Shown here: piece by piece, positions 7,548 to 16,968 of the stretch | Position numbering within the stretch: the first letter of the stretch is position 1 | Layout of the letters: every line of letters begins with the position of its first letter | Source: NORP259 sp041398705 | GTDB taxonomy: Bacteria > Planctomycetota > UBA1135 > GCA-002686595 | Direction: 5' to 3' | Assembly: GCA_041398705.1 (NCBI GenBank) | Contig: JAWKUI010000001.1 | Coordinates: forward strand, 496,001 to 560,000 | Length of the DNA: 64,000 nucleotides | Translations under genes and position numbers: made by a program | The notes under the pieces: generated by a model | What the model was told of the DNA's origin: nothing | The model's database searches: none | What the model saw: only the letters and a program-made list of their open reading frames with translations

Positions 7548-8546
7548 TCAGTTCCGGACGATCTCGTTGATGACCGGAGGGTTGACCGGAATCTCGGTCT
7601 GTCCCTGTTCGGTTCGCGTGGGTAGCTCGAGGATCTTCTTGGCGACATCCATGCCCCCGGTGATCTTACCGAACACCGTGTGGCGCCCGTCGAGGTGGTG
7701 GGTGCGGCTGAGGGTGATGAAGAACTGGCTGCCAGAGCTATCCGGCGAGCCAGGCGGCATCGCGGCGGAAAGCACGCCTTCGGTGTGCTTCAGGCCGTTC
7801 TTCTCCGCAGGGAGCGAGTAGCCCGGGCCACCCTGGCCCCACTTGGTCACATCGTCTTCCTTCGAGTTCGGATCGCCCGCTTGGATGATCGCGAAGCTGG
7901 GGTTGTCGACGACTCGGTGGAACTTGATGCCGTTGTAGAAGTTCTCGTCGATCAGCTTGAGGAAGTTGGCCACGTGTTCGGGGGCCTGCTCCTGGTACAG
8001 CGTGATCTGGATATCGCCCTCGGTGGTCTTGATCGTCACCACGGGGGATCCGGCGGCCGGATCCGGGTTGAAGAGGATGTCGTGGTGCGCGGCTTCCCAA
8101 GCGTTCTGGTCCTCAATGGCGCTCGCGGCGGCCTGGGCCAGGGTTTTGGTGGGGTTGCCGGGCAGCGAGAACATGCCGCTGTTCAGGATGTGCCCCTGCA
8201 CGGATTCCAGCGAACGGAGGGCTTTGCCGGCCTCTTCCATGTTGTCCTCGTTGGCCGCGGTGGCTGCAGCCAACGCCAAACCCCAACCTTTCACGTTGCT
8301 GTCGCCGGCTGCATCTGCGGCTGCGAGGGTCTTCGCCACGTCGCCTTCCGCATTGAGCAGCGGGAGCCAAGCTTCCCCTTGCGCCTTCGCTTCCTGCGTG
8401 GAGCGGTGCTGCATGAAGAGGATCGCGCCTGCCACGATCAGGCCAACCACGGCGGCCTTGCCCCAGTTGCGATCGACCCAGCGCTGAATGGCGGAACGTT
8501 CTTCGGTGACAACCGTGACTTCGGTTGCGGACTTGTGTTTGGCCAT
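7548..8546 (-). CDS. membrane-anchored cyclophilin-type peptidyl-prolyl isomerase
   Basis: A 332-residue protein that speeds cis-trans isomerisation of prolyl bonds outside the cytoplasm. The start chosen is the ATG giving MAKHKSATEV. A single membrane anchor lies at about residues 28-45 (KAAVVGLIVAGAILFM), followed by a helical spacer of about 120 residues and then the cyclophilin domain (IKTTEGDIQITLYQEQAPEH, FYNGIKFHRVV, GSQFFITLSRTHHLDGRHTVFG). The active-site Arg of FHRV and the QFFI segment are intact. The spacer has the look of the tetratricopeptide-like YfgM/PpiD type membrane chaperones, so a role in folding exported proteins is likely. It ends at a strong terminator. Confidence 0.9.
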   Translation of the reverse strand: MAKHKSATEVTVVTEERSAIQRWVDRNWGKAAVVGLIVAGAILFMQHRSTQEAKAQGEAWLPLLNAEGDVAKTLAAADAAGDSNVKGWGLALAAATAANEDNMEEAGKALRSLESVQGHILNSGMFSLPGNPTKTLAQAAASAIEDQNAWEAAHHDILFNPDPAAGSPVVTIKTTEGDIQITLYQEQAPEHVANFLKLIDENFYNGIKFHRVVDNPSFAIIQAGDPNSKEDDVTKWGQGGPGYSLPAEKNGLKHTEGVLSAAMPPGSPDSSGSQFFITLSRTHHLDGRHTVFGKITGGMDVAKKILELPTRTEQGQTEIPVNPPVINEIVRN

Positions 8547-8751
8547 GGATTTGGCGGCGTTAGGTCTCTGTAAGGGGCCAGGGGGCCTGGCAACGGAAAG
8601 GGGCCGCATTCTATGGGCCCGCCGGAAACCCGACAAGGCGCGGAAGCGGCATTCCGCTGGCATCGCAAGCCTGTTTTCAGGGTCTTGTATCCGACTCGCA
8701 AATAAGCGGTCGATGCAACGTATGCGGGAAATCCCCCCTACTCGCCCTCCC

Positions 8752-10689
8752 ATGATCTACCTACTCCTGCCTTTGGCCCTGAGCGCCCCCCAAGTCGAGG
8801 GGCCCTCGATCCACCATCCCTCGGACGCTTTGGCGTACTTCGAGATCGCGGACGTGCAAGCGGCCTACCGCGCCTATCAAGCCAGTTCGTACGGTGAGAT
8901 GCTGGCGGATCCGCAAGTGCGCGCCGCGTTGGAGAAGGCCTTCCGCCAGGAAGCGGGCTCGATGGGCGACCTGCAGACCTTCGTCGACCGCAACCTGGAA
9001 GTGCTCACCGATGGCGTTTGGTCGGAGATCAAACCCGCACTCGCCGGCCTGAACCGCTTGTCCGGCTCGGTCACCTTGCACGGCATGACCCCCAAGCAGG
9101 TTGTCGAGACCTTCCGAAGCGACGGGGGTGGGCATGGGATGCGCATGCTGATGGATCATCTGCACGTGCATGTGCGGGCCGAGTTCCTGACCCCGGGTAC
9201 CGCCGAAACCCTGCTCAAGGTGCACTCGGAGAAACTGCTGGCCTCGCCGGGAGGCGATCAGGCCCCGATTCAGCAGGTCCAGGTCGCCGGGCATGCCGCC
9301 GAAATCCTCTCGCTTGGCGCATCGGATGGACCGGTGGTTAGCTTGGTTCGGGAGCAAGACGTCTTGCACTTCATCCTCGGATCGGATCCGGCCGCCTACC
9401 TCGATCAAGTCGAACAGCAGGCCGGCGCCCTGACCAGCGCCTCGCGTTTTGCCGATGGCCGATCGCGGGTTGGCGGGCAGGAAGGCACGACCTTGATGGA
9501 GTTCTCGGGCAACTACGCCCAGGCCTTCTATCACCTCTGCCCCGAGCGGGAGTACATCGTGCCGGTGCTCGACTTCATCGAAACGATGACGGGCCCCGAC
9601 TTCGACATGATCCTGCGGGGCGGCTACTGGCGCCTGTCCTTCCGTCACCCTGAGGCCACCCGGCCGGGGATGTTCATCACCCAGGCCTGGCAGCCGGACC
9701 TGAAGCTGGGCCCGTACGACCAACTGTTCACCGGGACGCCCCTGCACGCCAAGTCCCTGGCGGATGTAGCCGAGGATTCGGTGGTCGCTTCGGCCATGTC
9801 CGTCGACCAGGAGGTCCTTGTCCAACTCCTGCGCAACATCTTCAAGGATGTGGAAGAGGACCCGTTCCTCGACTGGGAGCAGCAATACGGTTTCCGGCCC
9901 GAGCAGGACATCCTCGCCAACCTGGGCAACGACTGGATCTCGACCATGCCGCTCGAATCGATCGGTGTTTCGAGTCTTCCCGGGGTCTCCTACTGGATCG
10001 ACCTGAAGGATCGCCGCGCCATGCAGGCTGGCCTGCAGAAGTTGACGCCGATCGTGGAGGCGGAAAGCGATGGGGAGTTCTCCCTGGTGGAGAAGCGCTA
10101 TCGCAACCACGTGATGTTCACGCTGAAGAGCACTGACCCGGGCAACCCGCTCGAGTCGATGCTCCAGCCCACCGTGGTCCTCCTCGAGGATCGCATGCTG
10201 ATCACCCTTTCCCGTCAACACGCGATCAAGGAGATCAAGCGCGCCACGGCCCCTGAAGAGGAGCGCCAGGTACACGCCCACTTCGGGCCCGCCAGCATGC
10301 CGCCGGGCGCCATCGTCGAAATGGCGTACTCCGATTGGGCCAAGGTGCTCGGTCGCCTGTACACCAGCGCCAAGTCCTTTTTGCCCATGATCCTCGGCGG
10401 GGAATCCCCCGACGACCTGGGCGGTGTGCCGGTGGATCTGATGGCTCTGCCCGACCCCAACCTGTTTGTGCCCTTCTTCGAACCCACCATGCGCCACCGC
10501 GAGCGCATCAACGGCGGTGTCCGGGTCTATGTGGAATCCTCGATCGGCCCGGAACTCTCCACGCTGATGGTGGGGGGCGGAGCGAGCATGTGGCTCTTGA
10601 TGGCCAACACCGGCGTCGAGCGCGTAGAGACCGTGGAACCGGTCCGCGAAGTGCCCGTATCCGAACTCCCTCCCGCCGAAGAGGAGTGA
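8752..10689 (+). CDS. large secreted protein of unknown function
   Basis: A 645-residue protein. The frame extends upstream, but the ATG at 8752 places a plausible signal peptide (MIYLLLPLALSAPQ) at the N-terminus, so this start is preferred; ATG 8713 is an alternative. The mature part has repeated alpha/beta stretches with many short loops (for example ILRGGYWRLSFRHP and YWIDLKDRRAMQAGLQKL) that recall large periplasmic planctomycete proteins, and a C-terminal hydrophobic segment followed by an acidic tail. No catalytic motif or named family was recognised. A hairpin terminator follows. Confidence 0.75.
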   Translation: MIYLLLPLALSAPQVEGPSIHHPSDALAYFEIADVQAAYRAYQASSYGEMLADPQVRAALEKAFRQEAGSMGDLQTFVDRNLEVLTDGVWSEIKPALAGLNRLSGSVTLHGMTPKQVVETFRSDGGGHGMRMLMDHLHVHVRAEFLTPGTAETLLKVHSEKLLASPGGDQAPIQQVQVAGHAAEILSLGASDGPVVSLVREQDVLHFILGSDPAAYLDQVEQQAGALTSASRFADGRSRVGGQEGTTLMEFSGNYAQAFYHLCPEREYIVPVLDFIETMTGPDFDMILRGGYWRLSFRHPEATRPGMFITQAWQPDLKLGPYDQLFTGTPLHAKSLADVAEDSVVASAMSVDQEVLVQLLRNIFKDVEEDPFLDWEQQYGFRPEQDILANLGNDWISTMPLESIGVSSLPGVSYWIDLKDRRAMQAGLQKLTPIVEAESDGEFSLVEKRYRNHVMFTLKSTDPGNPLESMLQPTVVLLEDRMLITLSRQHAIKEIKRATAPEEERQVHAHFGPASMPPGAIVEMAYSDWAKVLGRLYTSAKSFLPMILGGESPDDLGGVPVDLMALPDPNLFVPFFEPTMRHRERINGGVRVYVESSIGPELSTLMVGGGASMWLLMANTGVERVETVEPVREVPVSELPPAEEE

Positions 10690-10714
10690 TCCCCACCGGG
10701 TGCCCAAAGCTCCC

Positions 10715-10760
10715 CGTCGGGCCGGCCCCAGGGTATCCTGGAGCCGGCCCGACGCTGTTT
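10715..10760 (+). terminator. hairpin terminator after the secreted-protein gene
   Basis: CGTCGGGCCGGC (10715-10726) pairs with GCCGGCCCGACG (10743-10754), extended by inner pairs, and is followed by CTGTTT. It lies 25 bases after the stop at 10689 and before the start of the acyltransferase gene. Confidence 0.7.
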
Positions 10761-10783
10761 CGGCCCGACCCGTGGAAGTCCCC

Positions 10784-11506
10784 GTGAGCGAACCCCTGCC
10801 TGCCCAAAAGCGCCACACCCCCTGGCGCCGGTTCAAGAAGCGCGTCTGGCGGGGGGTGGGGACTCCATTTGTCCGCTATTTTGGGCCCATCTTCCTTCGT
10901 ATTTACTCGAAGACGTGGCGCTATCGGGTGCTGTCCGATGATCCGGAGCACCTTGCTGTACTCCAGGAGAGGGGTTGCCTGGCGGTGCTCTGGCACGGCC
11001 GTGGCCTATCGTGCATCCCGCTGTTCCGCGGCACCCAAGCCTCCATCCTCGTATCGCAGAGCAAGGATGGGCAGATCATGGGGGACATGCTGAGGGGATT
11101 CGGCTTCGAGACCATCGACGGTTCCAAAAGCGCCGGAGGCACCGAAGCCATCCGCAAACTGATCGGCATCCTCAAGGGCGGGCGCACCATCTGTTTGACT
11201 CCGGACGGACCGCGCGGGCCCAAACACAAGGTCGGCCCCGGCGCCGTGCTGCTCTCGCGCTCCACGCGCTTCCCGATCCTGCCGGTCGGGCTCGGCGTCA
11301 ACCGCGCCTGGCACCTGAACAACTGGGACAGCTATACGATCCCGAAGCCCTTCGCCAAGGTCGTCAGCTTCGTCGGCGCTCCGATCCAGGTTCCCCGCAA
11401 GCTGGAAGAGGCCGAAGAAGCCGAGTGGGAAGAACGCATTCGTGAGGCCCTGATGGATGCGGAGCGGCGTGCTTTCGCCGAGCTGGGCCTGGAGCCGGAC
11501 TGGTGA
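10784..11506 (+). CDS. lysophospholipid acyltransferase family protein (DUF374)
   Basis: A 240-residue protein of the DUF374 branch of glycerolipid and lipid A acyltransferases. The diagnostic features are CLAVLWHGRGLSCIPLF (the HxxxxD-type active-site region, degenerate here), SQSKDGQIMGDMLRGFG and LTPDGPRGPKHKVGPGAV, all typical of the family. It is expected to act at the inner membrane, attaching an acyl chain to a lipid A or phospholipid precursor. The GTG at 10784, a few bases after GGA, is preferred over the upstream GTG at 10700, which falls inside the terminator hairpin. The next gene overlaps its stop by four bases, so it heads a small operon. Confidence 0.85.
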   Translation: MSEPLPAQKRHTPWRRFKKRVWRGVGTPFVRYFGPIFLRIYSKTWRYRVLSDDPEHLAVLQERGCLAVLWHGRGLSCIPLFRGTQASILVSQSKDGQIMGDMLRGFGFETIDGSKSAGGTEAIRKLIGILKGGRTICLTPDGPRGPKHKVGPGAVLLSRSTRFPILPVGLGVNRAWHLNNWDSYTIPKPFAKVVSFVGAPIQVPRKLEEAEEAEWEERIREALMDAERRAFAELGLEPDW

Positions 11507-12384
11507 TCGCGGTTGGCCCGGCGGGCTGGTCCTATCCGGACTGGGACGGCAAGGTCTGGCCCAAGCATAAAACCAAGGACTTCCACGGGTTGGCTTTCCT
11601 GGCCCGCTACGTGACGTGCCTGGAGGTCAACAGCACCTTCTACGCGATGCCGCAATCGCGCAATGCGGCGCGCTGGGCCGACCGATTGGAGGGATATCCC
11701 CGCTTTCCCCTGATCGTCAAACTGCTTTCCGAGTTCACCCACCAGCCCTGGAACGAGGAAACCGCCCCCGAACGGGCCCGCCAGTTCCGCGAGGCGATCG
11801 AGCCCCTGCGCCGACGCCAACACCTCGCCGCCTTGCTGGTCCAGTTCCCGGTGCACTTCCACTTTGGCCGCGACGAAGTCATGCGCCTGGGCCAGATCGC
11901 GCACCACTTCGACGGGTATCCGCTCGTGCTGGAGACCCGCGACCACTCCTGGTTCACGCCGCCCGCCCTGCACACGGTGCGCGGGCTGGGTTACTCCATG
12001 TCCTACCTGGACATGCCTGCCGCCTGGAACCATCCGCCCGAGGACTTCGAACCCACCGGGCCCGTCGGCTATCTGCGCCTGCACGGCCGCAACGATTCGG
12101 CCTGGTTCCACGCCGGTAGCGGCCGCGACGAGAAGTACAACTACCTGTACACACCGCCCGAAGTTGGTCGCCTCGCCTGGCGGGTCGATTCGATCGCCAA
12201 GCGGCACGAAGACACCTACGTCGTCACGAACAACCACTTTGAGGGCAAGGCGGTGGTCAACGCCCTCGAACTGCGTTACCTGCTGGAGGGGCGCCGCAAG
12301 GTCGCCGCCCCCGCGACCCTGGTCGCGAGTTATCCGCACCTGGAACCCATCACCGTTGCCGAAGGCCAAGGCCGCCTGTTCTGA
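11503..12384 (+). CDS. DUF72 family protein (YecE-like)
   Basis: A 293-residue protein with the TIM-barrel-like DUF72 fold. Typical signatures are present: an N-terminal GPAGWSYPDWDG, LEVNSTFYAMP, LLVQFPVHFHF, LVLETRDHSWF and YLRLHGRN. The family's biochemical role is unknown. It starts with GTG inside the stop of the acyltransferase gene (GTGA overlap), so translation is coupled, and the moeA start follows 4 bases after its stop. Confidence 0.9.
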   Translation: MIAVGPAGWSYPDWDGKVWPKHKTKDFHGLAFLARYVTCLEVNSTFYAMPQSRNAARWADRLEGYPRFPLIVKLLSEFTHQPWNEETAPERARQFREAIEPLRRRQHLAALLVQFPVHFHFGRDEVMRLGQIAHHFDGYPLVLETRDHSWFTPPALHTVRGLGYSMSYLDMPAAWNHPPEDFEPTGPVGYLRLHGRNDSAWFHAGSGRDEKYNYLYTPPEVGRLAWRVDSIAKRHEDTYVVTNNHFEGKAVVNALELRYLLEGRRKVAAPATLVASYPHLEPITVAEGQGRLF

Positions 12385-12388
12385 TCCC

Positions 12389-13594
12389 ATGCGCACCTTC
12401 GAAGAGTCCCAAACCCTTCTCGCCGGTCTGCCCATCCGGCCTCGCACCGAAACTCTGCCCCTCGGAAAGTCGGCCGGCAGGGTCCTCGCGAAGCCGGTCC
12501 GCGCCGCCGCCGACCAACCCCCCTTTGACCGGGCCACCATGGACGGCTACGCGGTGCGCCTTCAGCCGGGGTTGGAGAGCTACGCCGTCGTCGGCACCGT
12601 GCTGGCGGGGCAGCACTGGCCTGGGGCCCTCGAACCCGGCCAGGCGGTGCGCATCATGACCGGCGCGCCGTGTCCGAGCGACTGCACCGTCGTCCAGATC
12701 GAGCGCAGCAACGGGGGCGATACCCAGGTGATCTTCGAAGCCGGTGCCTTGCGGGCGGGCTTGAACATCGCTTGGCAAGGACAGGACGCGCGGCGCGGCG
12801 ATGTCGTGCTCGACGCGGGGCTGCGACTCGATGCAGGCGCGATCGGCGCGGCGGCGATGGCGGGCGCGACGGAGGTCGAGGTGTTTGTGCCGCCGCGCGT
12901 GGCGATCGTGACCACCGGCGACGAGGTCGGCGCCAGCGGTCCCGCGGGCATCCCCAACTCGAACGGTCCGTATCTCGACGCCCTGTGCGCGGGCCTGGGC
13001 GTGCCCTTCCGCGCCTGGCACGCCCGCGATGAGGAGGCCGAACTGCGCGCCACCCTGCAGGCGGCTGCGGCGGAGTCCGATGTGGTCGTCACGGTTGGCG
13101 GGGTGAGCATGGGCACCCACGATCTCGTGCCCATGGTCGCTGCCGAGCTCGGCTTGCAGGAGCTGATGCACAAGGTCGCGATCCAACCGGGCAAGCCGGT
13201 CTACTTGGCCGGCGGGGACAGCGGCCGATTCCTGCTCGGCCTCCCAGGCAACCCCGTCAGCGTGCTGGTGGGGGCGCATCTGTTCCTCGCGCCATTGCTC
13301 GGCCGCTTCGCTGGGGACTGGCGCCCGACCTGGCTGAAGTTGCCCATCGCCCAGCCCTTCGAACACCGCGGCAATCGGCGGTTGTTCCTGCCTGCGCGGC
13401 TGGGGGACGGCGGTCTTTGGCCCGTGCGCTGGAATGGCAGCGGCGACTTCTATTCGGCGATCGGCGGCGACGGGCTGATCGATCTGCAACCCGGTCAGAC
13501 CCTGGCGGCGGGCGAATGCGTGCCTTTCTTGCCGATGTTGTGCCATACTCCCGGCGAAGTGGCCGCGAGCCGCATTCCCCAGCCCATCGCCTGA
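12389..13594 (+). CDS. moeA: molybdopterin molybdenumtransferase MoeA
   Basis: A 401-residue enzyme that inserts molybdate into adenylylated molybdopterin to make molybdenum cofactor. Domains appear in the usual order: an N-terminal segment with PPFDRATMDGYAVR, a middle domain with the MPT-binding GDEVG and SNGPYL segments, GGVSMGTHDLV, and then LPGNPVSVLV before the C-terminal beta barrel. Length matches the family (about 400). The ATG at 12389 gives MRTFEESQTLL, the standard N-terminus; the frame is also open far upstream inside the DUF72 gene, but that is a shadow. It is part of the run from 10784 onwards. Confidence 0.95.
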   Translation: MRTFEESQTLLAGLPIRPRTETLPLGKSAGRVLAKPVRAAADQPPFDRATMDGYAVRLQPGLESYAVVGTVLAGQHWPGALEPGQAVRIMTGAPCPSDCTVVQIERSNGGDTQVIFEAGALRAGLNIAWQGQDARRGDVVLDAGLRLDAGAIGAAAMAGATEVEVFVPPRVAIVTTGDEVGASGPAGIPNSNGPYLDALCAGLGVPFRAWHARDEEAELRATLQAAAAESDVVVTVGGVSMGTHDLVPMVAAELGLQELMHKVAIQPGKPVYLAGGDSGRFLLGLPGNPVSVLVGAHLFLAPLLGRFAGDWRPTWLKLPIAQPFEHRGNRRLFLPARLGDGGLWPVRWNGSGDFYSAIGGDGLIDLQPGQTLAAGECVPFLPMLCHTPGEVAASRIPQPIA

Positions 13595-13613
13595 GCGCGA
13601 CGGCGACCGAGCC

Positions 13614-14456
13614 ATGAAAGAAGAGCGTTTCGACCTGACCTATAACGACGAACCGGGGCGCGTGATCCGTGGCCGGGTGACGTGGCCGAGCGCCAATTCC
13701 GTGACCGGAACCTGGGCGTTGCTGCTGCATGGGTTCAAGGGGCACATGGATTGGGGCTTCTTTCCCCTGCTGGCCCGCGGACTCGCGGAATGCGGGGTGA
13801 CCGTGGTGCGCTTCAACACCTCCGGTTCGGGGGTTGGGGCGGACATGGAGTACTACTCCGATCCGGTCGGTTTCGAGCGGGATACCTACAGCCGGCAGCT
13901 CGAGGACATTGCCCGTGTGCGCGAGGCCATCACCAGTGGCCAGCTCGGCGAGTTGGACGCGGAACGAGGTGTGCTGATCGGCCATAGCCGCGGGGGAGGC
14001 ATGGGGTTGATCCATGCGAGCGAACACGCGTACCAGGGGGTGGTCACCTGGGCGTCGATCTGCGATCCGATCTTCTTTGGGGAGAAGACGATCGCCCTAT
14101 GGCGCGAACAGGGGTACATCGATGTGCCGAACACGCGGACGGGACAACTGATGCGCATCGGCTTCGATGCGGTGCGCGACGTGGACGAGAACGCGCAGCG
14201 GCTCGACATCCTGGCGGCCGCCGGGCGCATCGAGGCGCCGGTGCTGGTGCTGCACGGCAGCGGCGACGAAAGCGTGCCGGTGGCGTGCGCCCACCAGATT
14301 GCAGAGCGGCTGCCGAACGGCGAGGTGCATGTGCTGGAAGGCGCGGGGCATACCTTCGGCGCCGCTCACCCGCTGACCTCGGTGGAGCCCGACCTGGCGC
14401 AGGTGCTGGCGATGACGGCCGAGTTCACGCTGCAGTGCCTGGGCTTGGAAATGTGA
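13614..14456 (+). CDS. alpha/beta hydrolase
   Basis: A 280-residue hydrolase with a complete catalytic triad by inspection: nucleophile Ser125 in GHSRGG, Asp218 in HGSGDESVP and His246 in GAGHTFGA. The oxyanion segment LLHGFKGHMDW is near residue 38. The pattern fits the dienelactone hydrolase/acyl-esterase group, so an esterase or peptidase-like role is expected; substrate unknown. There is no signal peptide, so it is probably cytosolic. It lies 19 bases after moeA, so it could be the last gene of that operon. Confidence 0.85.
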   Translation: MKEERFDLTYNDEPGRVIRGRVTWPSANSVTGTWALLLHGFKGHMDWGFFPLLARGLAECGVTVVRFNTSGSGVGADMEYYSDPVGFERDTYSRQLEDIARVREAITSGQLGELDAERGVLIGHSRGGGMGLIHASEHAYQGVVTWASICDPIFFGEKTIALWREQGYIDVPNTRTGQLMRIGFDAVRDVDENAQRLDILAAAGRIEAPVLVLHGSGDESVPVACAHQIAERLPNGEVHVLEGAGHTFGAAHPLTSVEPDLAQVLAMTAEFTLQCLGLEM

Positions 14457-14674
14457 GCGGCGTCGAGGCCGGATCCACGTTGACCAGCCGCCCGCCCCAG
14501 GCGGGGTGAGCTGCGAGCTCGCCGCCCAACCGGACCTTCCCGCGACTTGCTCAGCGGAGATGCCGCACGCTGCCCGCGATCGGGCAATGCGGCTGGACGA
14601 TGAGGGCTGGGACGGTTGGCTTGAACCCCGCTGCTGGCTGGCGCGGGCGGGGCGCCTTGGGGATCTGCCGCGCG

Positions 14675-15898
14675 TCAGCGGCCCTTGCCGAGCGTGTAGA
14701 GGTGGGCGTTGCCCAGGGAGGGGTCGTGGCGCAGGGCGTTGCGCGTGTCGTAGATCAGGCGCACGTTCGGGTACTTCGCAAAGTCGAGGCCGCGGTACTC
14801 GTCGTGGTCCGTGACGAGTACGACCACGTTGGCTTGGCAGAGGGCGTTGTCCGTGTCGTGGATGCCGGGCCGCTTCACGTGTGGGTCGCTGAGCAGAATC
14901 GGGCCGCAGCTGGCCAGGTTTTCGGCCAACTGGGCCGCGGGGGTCTCGCGGGCGTCGTCCACGTTCTTCTTGTAGGCGTAGCCGAGCAAGCAGATCACGG
15001 GCTTTTCGATGCTGTGCTCCGCGATCAAGGTCCGCACCTCGCTGGCCACGTATTGGGGCATGGACTCGTTGATGGCCAGGCTGCGTTGGATCAGGGCGCT
15101 GCGTTCGGTTCCGTCGAGGAAGAAGTAGGGGTCGATCGGGATGCAGTGGCCGCCGACGCCGGGACCGGGGCTGTGCACCTGTACCCGTGGGTGTTTGTTG
15201 GTGAGCTCGATCGCCTCCCAGATGTCGAACTCATAGGTTTCTGCGAGCTGGGCGAATTCGTTGGCTAAGGCGATGTTGACGGCGCGGTAGGTGTTCTCCA
15301 TCACCTTGCAGACCGCGGCGGTGGTGGGGTCGGTCGGGAAGATGCGGCCGCGCACGAATCGGGCATACAGCTCGGTGGCGATTCGCGTGGCTTCGGGGCC
15401 ATGGCCCCCGACGATGCGATCGTTGTGCACCATCTCGTGCAGGGTGCTGCCCGGGATGGCCCGCTCGGTGCAATGGGCGAAGTGGACCTGGGCCGGCCAG
15501 GCTTCGATCGTGGGGATCAGGGTTTCGGCGCAGTCGCGGGGGCCGATGGTCGATTCGATGATGATCAAGTCGCCGGTTTTGGCGAGCGGCTGGATCGATT
15601 CGAGGGCGCTGAGCACGTAGCGGAGGTCCGCTTTGCCTGCGTGGGTCGGGGTGGGCACGGCGACCAGGTAGACGTCCGCGGCCTGCAGGGCGCCGGCGCG
15701 AAAGGTGCCTTTGGCGCGCACCGATGCGAACAACTCCGGCAGGCCGGGTTCCTCGAAGTACAGCTGGTCGTCCTGCAGGGCGGCGCACTTCTCCTCATCG
15801 AGGTCGAAGCCTGCAACCGACACGCCGGCATCGGCAAGCAGCAGGGCGGTGGGCAGGCCGATGTAGCCGAGGCCGACGACGGAAACGGTGCGGTCCAT
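14675..15898 (-). CDS. wecC: UDP-N-acetyl-D-mannosamine dehydrogenase
   Basis: A 407-residue NAD-dependent enzyme that oxidises UDP-ManNAc twice to UDP-ManNAcA for surface polysaccharide. The N-terminal Rossmann motif is VGLGYIGLPTA, and the catalytic cysteine sits in GVGGHCIPIDP (Cys252). The ESTIGPRDCAE and ERAIPG segments are typical of UDP-sugar 6-dehydrogenases of the WecC type. The ATG at 15898 follows the wecB stop by two bases; a GTG at 15904 that overlaps the wecB stop is the alternative. It is translated with wecB as a two-gene operon. Confidence 0.93.
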   Translation of the reverse strand: MDRTVSVVGLGYIGLPTALLLADAGVSVAGFDLDEEKCAALQDDQLYFEEPGLPELFASVRAKGTFRAGALQAADVYLVAVPTPTHAGKADLRYVLSALESIQPLAKTGDLIIIESTIGPRDCAETLIPTIEAWPAQVHFAHCTERAIPGSTLHEMVHNDRIVGGHGPEATRIATELYARFVRGRIFPTDPTTAAVCKVMENTYRAVNIALANEFAQLAETYEFDIWEAIELTNKHPRVQVHSPGPGVGGHCIPIDPYFFLDGTERSALIQRSLAINESMPQYVASEVRTLIAEHSIEKPVICLLGYAYKKNVDDARETPAAQLAENLASCGPILLSDPHVKRPGIHDTDNALCQANVVVLVTDHDEYRGLDFAKYPNVRLIYDTRNALRHDPSLGNAHLYTLGKGR

Positions 15899-15900
15899 GG

Positions 15901-16968
15901 TCACAGATACTGGGTCAGGCGGTCGACGATGCGTTCGGCGGAGCGGCCGTCGCCGAAGGAGTCATCCCAGGAGGGCTGTCCGGCGAGGTAGGCGTCCCAG
16001 GCGCGGTCGAAGGCCGTGATGTCGCTTTTGACCAGGAAGTTCGCCTTGAGTGTTTCGGGGCGTTCGGTGGAGTCGCGCAGGGTGACGAGGGGGCGGCGCA
16101 GCACGTAGGCCTCTTCCTGGATGCCACCCGAATCGGTCATGACCAGGGAAGCGCGCATCAGCAGGGCGAGCATGTCGATGTAACCCACCGGATCCAGGAC
16201 TTGCACGTTGTCGGGCACCTTCAATTCGAACCCAGCGATGTTCTTGCGAGTGCGCGGGTGCAGGGGCAAGAGCATCGGTGCATCCAGGCGCTGACCGGCG
16301 TGTTCAAGAAGGTGCAGCATTGCGGCCAGGGAGTCGCGCGAATCGACGTTTTCGGCGCGGTGCAATGTGCTCAGGATGTAGCGCCGGTCCGCGAGTCCCA
16401 GGCGCCGGTGGATGGTCGAGTCTTCGGCCAGGGCGGCATGGTCGTGCAGGGCGTCGACCACAGTGTTTCCGCAGACCTCGATGGATTCTTCGGGCGTGCC
16501 CTCGCGCAGCAGGTTTTCGCGCGCGATCTGGGTCGGCGCGAAGTGCACGTCGCTGATGCGATCCACCAGCATCCGGTTGATCTCTTCGGGCATCTTCTGG
16601 TCGAAGCTTCGCAGCCCGGCCTCGATGTGCCCTACGGGGATGTTGAGCTTCTTCGCCGCAACGGCACCGGCCAGGGTGGTGTTCGTATCCCCGTGTACCA
16701 GCACGATGGAGGGCCGGTGTTCGATGAACCAGGCTTCGAGGCCTTCCATCGCGCGGCCGGTCTGCGCGGCATGGCTGAGGGATCCGATGCCGAAATTGCG
16801 GTCGGGAGGATCGAGCCGGAGATCCGCGAGGATGTCGGCGTCCATCTCCTTCGAGTAGTGCTGGTTGGTGTGCAGGAACGCGTACGGCAAGCCGTCCCCC
16901 TTCAGGCGCCGGAGAACCGGTGCCACTTTGATGATCTCGGGGCGCGTGCCTGCAACGACGGCGATCAT
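15901..16968 (-). CDS. wecB: UDP-N-acetylglucosamine 2-epimerase (non-hydrolysing)
   Basis: A 355-residue enzyme that interconverts UDP-GlcNAc and UDP-ManNAc. The start chosen gives MIAVVAGTRPEIIKVAPV, the family N-terminus. Other signatures are HGDTNTT, HIEAGLRS, CGNTVVDAL, LHRAENVD, LPLHPRTRKNI and MTDSGGIQEEA, which carry the known substrate-contact and catalytic residues. Its product is the substrate of wecC immediately downstream, so the pair supplies UDP-ManNAcA for an exopolysaccharide or envelope glycan. Confidence 0.95.
   Translation of the reverse strand: MIAVVAGTRPEIIKVAPVLRRLKGDGLPYAFLHTNQHYSKEMDADILADLRLDPPDRNFGIGSLSHAAQTGRAMEGLEAWFIEHRPSIVLVHGDTNTTLAGAVAAKKLNIPVGHIEAGLRSFDQKMPEEINRMLVDRISDVHFAPTQIARENLLREGTPEESIEVCGNTVVDALHDHAALAEDSTIHRRLGLADRRYILSTLHRAENVDSRDSLAAMLHLLEHAGQRLDAPMLLPLHPRTRKNIAGFELKVPDNVQVLDPVGYIDMLALLMRASLVMTDSGGIQEEAYVLRRPLVTLRDSTERPETLKANFLVKSDITAFDRAWDAYLAGQPSWDDSFGDGRSAERIVDRLTQYL

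Noticed and set aside
8761..10836. 691-residue minus-strand frame
   Set aside because: Antisense shadow of the secreted protein, lacking recognisable motifs.
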